Below are positions 60,231 to 64,000 of a stretch of DNA of 64,000 nucleotides, one piece after another. The stretch spans positions 1,313,501-1,377,500 of the forward strand of contig JAJGOT010000029.1 in the NCBI GenBank assembly GCA_022457155.1, read 5' to 3'. Positions within the stretch are counted from its first letter, which is position 1, and every line of letters begins with the position of its first letter. This DNA is from Cladopsammia gracilis. Lineage: Eukaryota; Cnidaria; Anthozoa; Scleractinia; Dendrophylliidae. The notes below the pieces were generated by a model. It was not told the origin of the DNA, ran no database searches, and saw nothing but the letters and a program-made list of their open reading frames with translations. A program made the translations under genes and the position numbers.

Positions 60231-60527
60231 CCACACCGGAGGCCCTGTTTGGGGGGATCTGAATAATCCATAATCCTGGATAAATTTTGGAAATAATCCG
60301 TATCCCAATATTGTAAAAAAAAATATCCCTAAAATAAAATTCTAAAACAATCAATTTATAGCAACCCCTGATTACCCTTTTGTGTCACGTGAATTGATTT
60401 ACATACTGTATATCAAGCATAAATGCAAAAAAGGCAAGTGACACACTCAAACACCAACCCTGCGGCCTGGCCAGTACCTTACCCATGCGCACAGCCATAT
60501 CACACTGGCAGTTGCAGCCAAGGACAG

Positions 60528-60556
60528 CTGTTTCGTCCTAGTTAGGGCTCGTCAGC
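60528..60556 (-). ncRNA. Hammerhead-ribozyme-like core, minus strand
   Basis: On the minus strand the sequence reads CTGACGAG, then a stem II with loop (CCCTAACTAGG), then ACGAAAC, matching the conserved CUGANGA...GAAA core with one mismatch in stem II. A plausible stem III (CAGC/GCTG) follows, but I could not confirm stem I or a canonical cleavage triplet. Hammerhead motifs are known in Penelope-like terminal repeats, and this one lies at the start of such an element. It is inverted relative to the element's coding strand. Confidence 0.55.
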
Positions 60557-60605
60557 ATGGCATAGCCAGGCAGGGTCTCACAAAAGATCATCGACAGCTA
60601 TGCCA

Positions 60606-60633
60606 TGTTGACGAGTCCTAATAAGGACTAATG
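60606..60633 (+). ncRNA. Degenerate hammerhead-like core, plus strand
   Basis: TTGACGAGTCCTAATAAGGAC is followed by TAATG where GAAAC is expected. Stem II (GTCCT/AGGAC) is perfect, but the first core base and the GAAA box have changed. This is a decayed second copy of the motif on the minus strand at 60528-60556, so the terminal repeat appears here in head-to-head form. Unlikely to cleave. Confidence 0.5.
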
Positions 60634-63009
60634 TGTGAATTGAAGTGCAGGGTGAAAGTTGGAAACAAAATCAAAATCAATACATTGATTTTGTTTCCAA
60701 CTTTCACCCTGCATTTCAATTGACACATTCTATCTCTGAAACCAAACTGCCTTTCCTTGATATCAATTTACGCATTTCTGGCAATCGAATCTCTACTTCC
60801 ATCTACTACAAGCTCACAGATACCCACAGTTATCTCACCACCAGTCATTACATCCTCGATACTACAAAGAAAGCCTACCTCATAGTCAGCTCTTACGCTA
60901 TCGACGCCTCTGCTCTGATGACGCCGACTTTCTAGCAAGAGCACACGAAATGGCCTCTTTCTTTGAAAGGCGTGGTTACAATGCAAACACTCTCCAACAT
61001 GATCTTAAGGAAATCCGACATGTCACACAGACCGACGCCCTCAAACGGAACACCTTGACCGATGAAAAGGAGAGCAGAATCCCTTTGGTTCTTACTTACC
61101 ATCCTCTGAACAACAGAATCAAACAGATTTTGCTCGACAACTTCAGCATCATATCGAACGACCCTGAAACCAAGGAAACATTTCCTCAGCCACCAATGAT
61201 CGCTTATCACCGAGATCAAAACCTACAAAACGTCTTGGTCCACACGTCCGACACAAATCAAACTACTTCGCCCGCAGGTTCTGCTCCTTGTCGACACCCC
61301 CGCTGCCGTACCTGTGACCACATCTCAAATGACACTACTCTACTGGCTCCAAAAGGCTCCTTCACCATCAGACAGTCCTTTACCTGTCTGTCATCTGGCC
61401 TTATATACTGCATCTCCTGCCGTCGCTGCCCTGCCATTTACATCGGCGAAACTGGGCGCACTCTTAGGGAAAGGTTTGGCGAACATCTCAGGAGTATCAC
61501 CAAGAGTGCACCCGGTTTTCCAGTCACAGAGCACTTCAGTTCCAATGGACACTGTGGATGACGTGCAGATTTGCGGCGTCAAGCTCTGCAGCGGAAACAA
61601 GCAAAGGAAACGGCAGGAGATGCGCCTTATTTTCCAACTTGGTACCTGTCAACTGCGCGGCCTAAATTCTGACTTTCGTTTCTTCTGAAGGTCACGCGCG
61701 CGCATGCAAGAGACAATCATTTTAAACTTTAGATGTCGTGGCGTATTTCTCAACGAACATAATTCCACTGAAGAAGGGCAAAGCCCGAAACGTTTGGAAC
61801 TTATTAAAAAACTTTGGCACTATAAAATAACATTTAAAAAAGTTTATTCTATATTTAGCTGTTTGTTAAGGAGGGTTTTAGTGTAGACTGAGTTTTAAAA
61901 CCTTTCAAAAGCCGCGTGCATGCAACGGATTAGAGGTCAAGTCTGTCGGTTGTGGTTCCCGTGATTTTGAAGCTTTTTGACCTCATTTTAGCATCCTTTT
62001 TTTGCCTGGCGGTTGGTGTGTTGTTTTTGCCATTAATATTGGCATGTAGATTTTTATGTAGGAAAGGTTTGAATTTCTCTAACTGACTGATTCTCTCTGA
62101 CATGACAGGATCTGAAATGATCTGTTGACCGTGAATGTCTTTCCTGCTATTAATGTCACGCTGGGCCCAGCTATTTTAGTTTTGTCTTTGCAGGATTTTA
62201 ATTTTCAGGATCCAAGCTTTATTGCAGAGAGAGTTGTAGCTTAATAAGCTATTCAACTTGTAGAGAGTTAAAGTTTGTCTAAGTCAAGGCTGTAATCTTA
62301 GCTTCTATTTGCTACGCTTTATAGCTGCGTGGAGCTGGCTGTTTATACTAAAACCCCCGTTGGCAATTTTAACAGTCTAGTGACTGCTTCGTTTATGCCA
62401 CTATTTCATTCAGGCAACACCATGGTTTCGGTTCTCCTCTCGAACCTCATCAGTTGCCGGGTTGTTGTATTTGCTAGTTGCTACCTTTCAGTAGCAACAC
62501 ATATTTTTGTTGAGAACGGTTAAACCATTCTGCTCGGCATAATTTTCAAGCTTATAAATTGCCCCAGTAACTTCAAGGAGTGGCTCATTTAGCGGGTGCA
62601 ACAGCGATGTGAGAGATGCCATTTTTTTAAGCGAGTCTTTTGTTGACCTTTGATCACCTACAGTGAGTTCTCAACTACCCGCCATCTTGAGTATATTGCC
62701 CAGAAGACTGAGCGAGTGGCGACTACTACCGCGACTAGGAGCACTGGAGGGGCCATTGGAGATAAATATTTGAAGCCCTGATATTTGTCATTCTCTGTAT
62801 GACTTTTACCTCTCTTTATGACGTTTTATCCTTTTTTATGAAAAAAGCAATCTATGTGATAATGATCGATAATAATCCGTAATTTTAAAATGAGGACGCA
62901 AATAATCCGTAATCCTTAAATTTAGTGGCCAATAATCCGTATCCCTTCTCTAAAAACCCCTAATAATCCATAATCCTAAAACCCTAACAGGGCCTCACAC
63001 CGAGGCTAC

Positions 63010-63780
63010 AATTTCAGGTCTATATCTTTTTCTCTGAACTTTGTATTGTTGTTTTTCGCTTTAAAATCCTTGAAACCACCTACTACAAGGAATCAGGATT
63101 GTTTAAACACAGGCATTCTGGAGAATCGATGATAGGATTTCGAATAAATAAACAATATCAACATGATAGATCAAATAATCATCAACAGCCGACCATAGCG
63201 TGCCAGAAATACGAGATGTGTGGAATTTGAACGTGACTCCATGACGTTATGCTTGAGAATTGTTTACTCAGCAGTGACTTGCCGGGACGTGTTTGTTCAA
63301 TGATTTATTCGATCTAAACTCAACTGTTTGACAATTGATTTGGTTAGAAAAGTTCAACCCGCTTTCCTTAAATTTCCAGAAATAGAACACATCCTGAAAT
63401 CACAGCGATTTAATGTTTAACAATTCCGCCGAAATTAGAACAGTAAATATTTCAATTGTAAATTGTCGTTTCGATGACATCACTGATTTCTGAAAACTGG
63501 AAGTAAACTAGGTACAGTGTTGGCCGCAGCAAAATCGATTCCCGGGGCAGGTGACCCGACAGGGAAAAAAAAAAGAGGGTATTTTAAGAACTGACTCGTC
63601 GAAGCGACGAGCCAGTTAATTATTCCGTTTTAGTTGTTTCATGCCTTATAAAGTAGCTCGATAATGTCAGAGCAGCAAACAAAAATAAAATATAATTAAC
63701 TTCAGTTAGTTATTGCAGTTGATTTTGTTTTACCATTTTGCCTCAACATGCCAAAACAACGTTTTGTATTGGTTTTCTTG
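63010..63780. other. End of intron 2, no feature recognised
   Basis: AT-rich intronic DNA with no coding frame or repeat that I can classify, ending in the T-rich tract and TAG before exon 3. Confidence 0.5.
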
Positions 63781-63783
63781 TAG

Positions 63784-63871
63784 AAATTTCCTATTTCATG
63801 GGGAATTTGTGCCCCACAACAGTGCAGTGAGCAGGATATAACTTACCTTCTGGCAAAAAAGTTATTTCCGG
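63784..63871 (+). CDS. NRF-6-like acyltransferase, exon 3
   Basis: The acceptor TTTTCTTGTAG ends at 63783 and the donor GTAGGT begins at 63872. The exon codes KFPISWGICAPQQCSEQDIT and LLAKKLFPG, matching the end of the NRF domain, where a short hydrophobic-Gly stretch precedes a C-x-P-x-x-C-type pair. It enters in phase 0 and leaves one extra base, so a fourth exon lies beyond the window. The acyltransferase membrane domain is not in view. Confidence 0.85.
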
Positions 63872-64000
63872 GTAGGTACAGTTTTATATTTCTTGCTTGG
63901 TAAGCCCTTCAGTAAATACAGTCGAAGCTTCTGTAAGCAGACACCCTCAGGAAGCTCATACTGTATGTAACTGGAGGTGGCCGCTTACAGATTTATGATT

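Larger units (their letters stand above)
60470..61860 (+). mobile_element. Nested, 5'-truncated Penelope-like element with GIY-YIG endonuclease
   Basis: The coding remnant runs from about 60680 to the TGA near 61686. It begins in the C-terminal part of the reverse transcriptase (TKLPFLDINLRI, TDTHSYLTTSHY) and shifts frame near 60880. It continues through a Cys/His knuckle (CRHPRCRTCDHI) to a GIY-YIG endonuclease core (YIGETGRTLRERFGEH, followed by a HFSSNGH motif). A second frameshift lies near 61555. The catalytic part of the reverse transcriptase is absent. Upstream (60631-60729) is an inverted repeat built on CAGGGTGAAAGTTGG. Downstream is a terminal segment with a hammerhead-like core (61768-61790). 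The element is inactive. Confidence 0.85.
60240..62995. mobile_element. 2.76-kb hAT-like element in intron 2
   Basis: Terminal inverted repeats begin AGGCCCTGTTTGGGG and, inverted from the right, AGGCCCTGTTAGGG, then share GGATTATGGATTATT-type sequence. The flanks CACACCGG (60232-60239) and CACACCGA (62996-63003) are an 8-bp target duplication with one change. Sub-terminal AATAATCCGTAAT repeats occur near both ends (60296; 62870-62940). No transposase is recognisable. A Penelope-like element is nested inside. Confidence 0.7.

Noticed and set aside
61704..61886. 60-residue ORF after the GIY-YIG region
   Set aside because: It covers the terminal non-coding repeat and its hammerhead-like motif.

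Overview
This is nuclear DNA of an animal, most likely a cnidarian and probably a stony coral. The organism is inferred, not proven. It is AT-rich, genes have spliced introns, and it is crowded with LINE, Penelope-like (PLE) and small terminal-inverted-repeat (TIR) elements. The ATGGCCGCC/TGACGTCA repeat motifs resemble interspersed repeats I associate with coral genomes. There is no bacterial-style operon, rRNA gene or CRISPR array.

Layout. Positions 264-52470 are a tandem segmental-duplication array. The same unit-start sequence appears at about 264, 22699, 28589 and 33307. Unit 1 (264-22698) and unit 4 (33307-52470) are long and nearly colinear. Each carries two minus-strand C2H2 zinc-finger (ZNF) genes. 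Unit 2 (22699-28588) keeps only the end of a ZNF gene and is interrupted by a 5'-truncated LINE. Unit 3 (28589-33306) has no ZNF gene. Of the four ZNF loci, the one at 16151-17539 is intact. The one at 46290-47531 has an open array but a damaged start. The ones at 4990-6287 and 37007-38321 are frameshifted pseudogenes.

Because the units are copies of each other, many insertions can be read against an empty site in a sister copy. These include a PLE fragment with 12-bp target-site duplications (TSDs), a 116-bp element with 9-bp TSDs, a SINE-like element with 7-bp TSDs, TTAA-flanked elements, and several other TIR elements.

Positions 52470-56430 hold no recognisable gene, only hairpin repeats and a third TTAA-flanked element. 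A new gene starts at 56492 on the plus strand: the signal peptide and N-terminal domain of a nose-resistant-to-fluoxetine (NRF-6)-like acyltransferase. Three exons join in phase (56492-56723, 58675-58820, 63784-63871) and the gene continues past the window. Its intron 1 holds a 39-bp palindromic minisatellite. Its intron 2 holds a 2.76-kb hAT-like element with a PLE nested inside; that PLE carries a GIY-YIG endonuclease region and hammerhead-ribozyme-like cores.

The region reads as a young, unequal-crossover-prone ZNF cluster next to a single-copy host gene. No gene set here works as a pathway. The points most worth following are the Cys-rich ZNF subfamily, the PLE structures, and the set of filled and empty sites.
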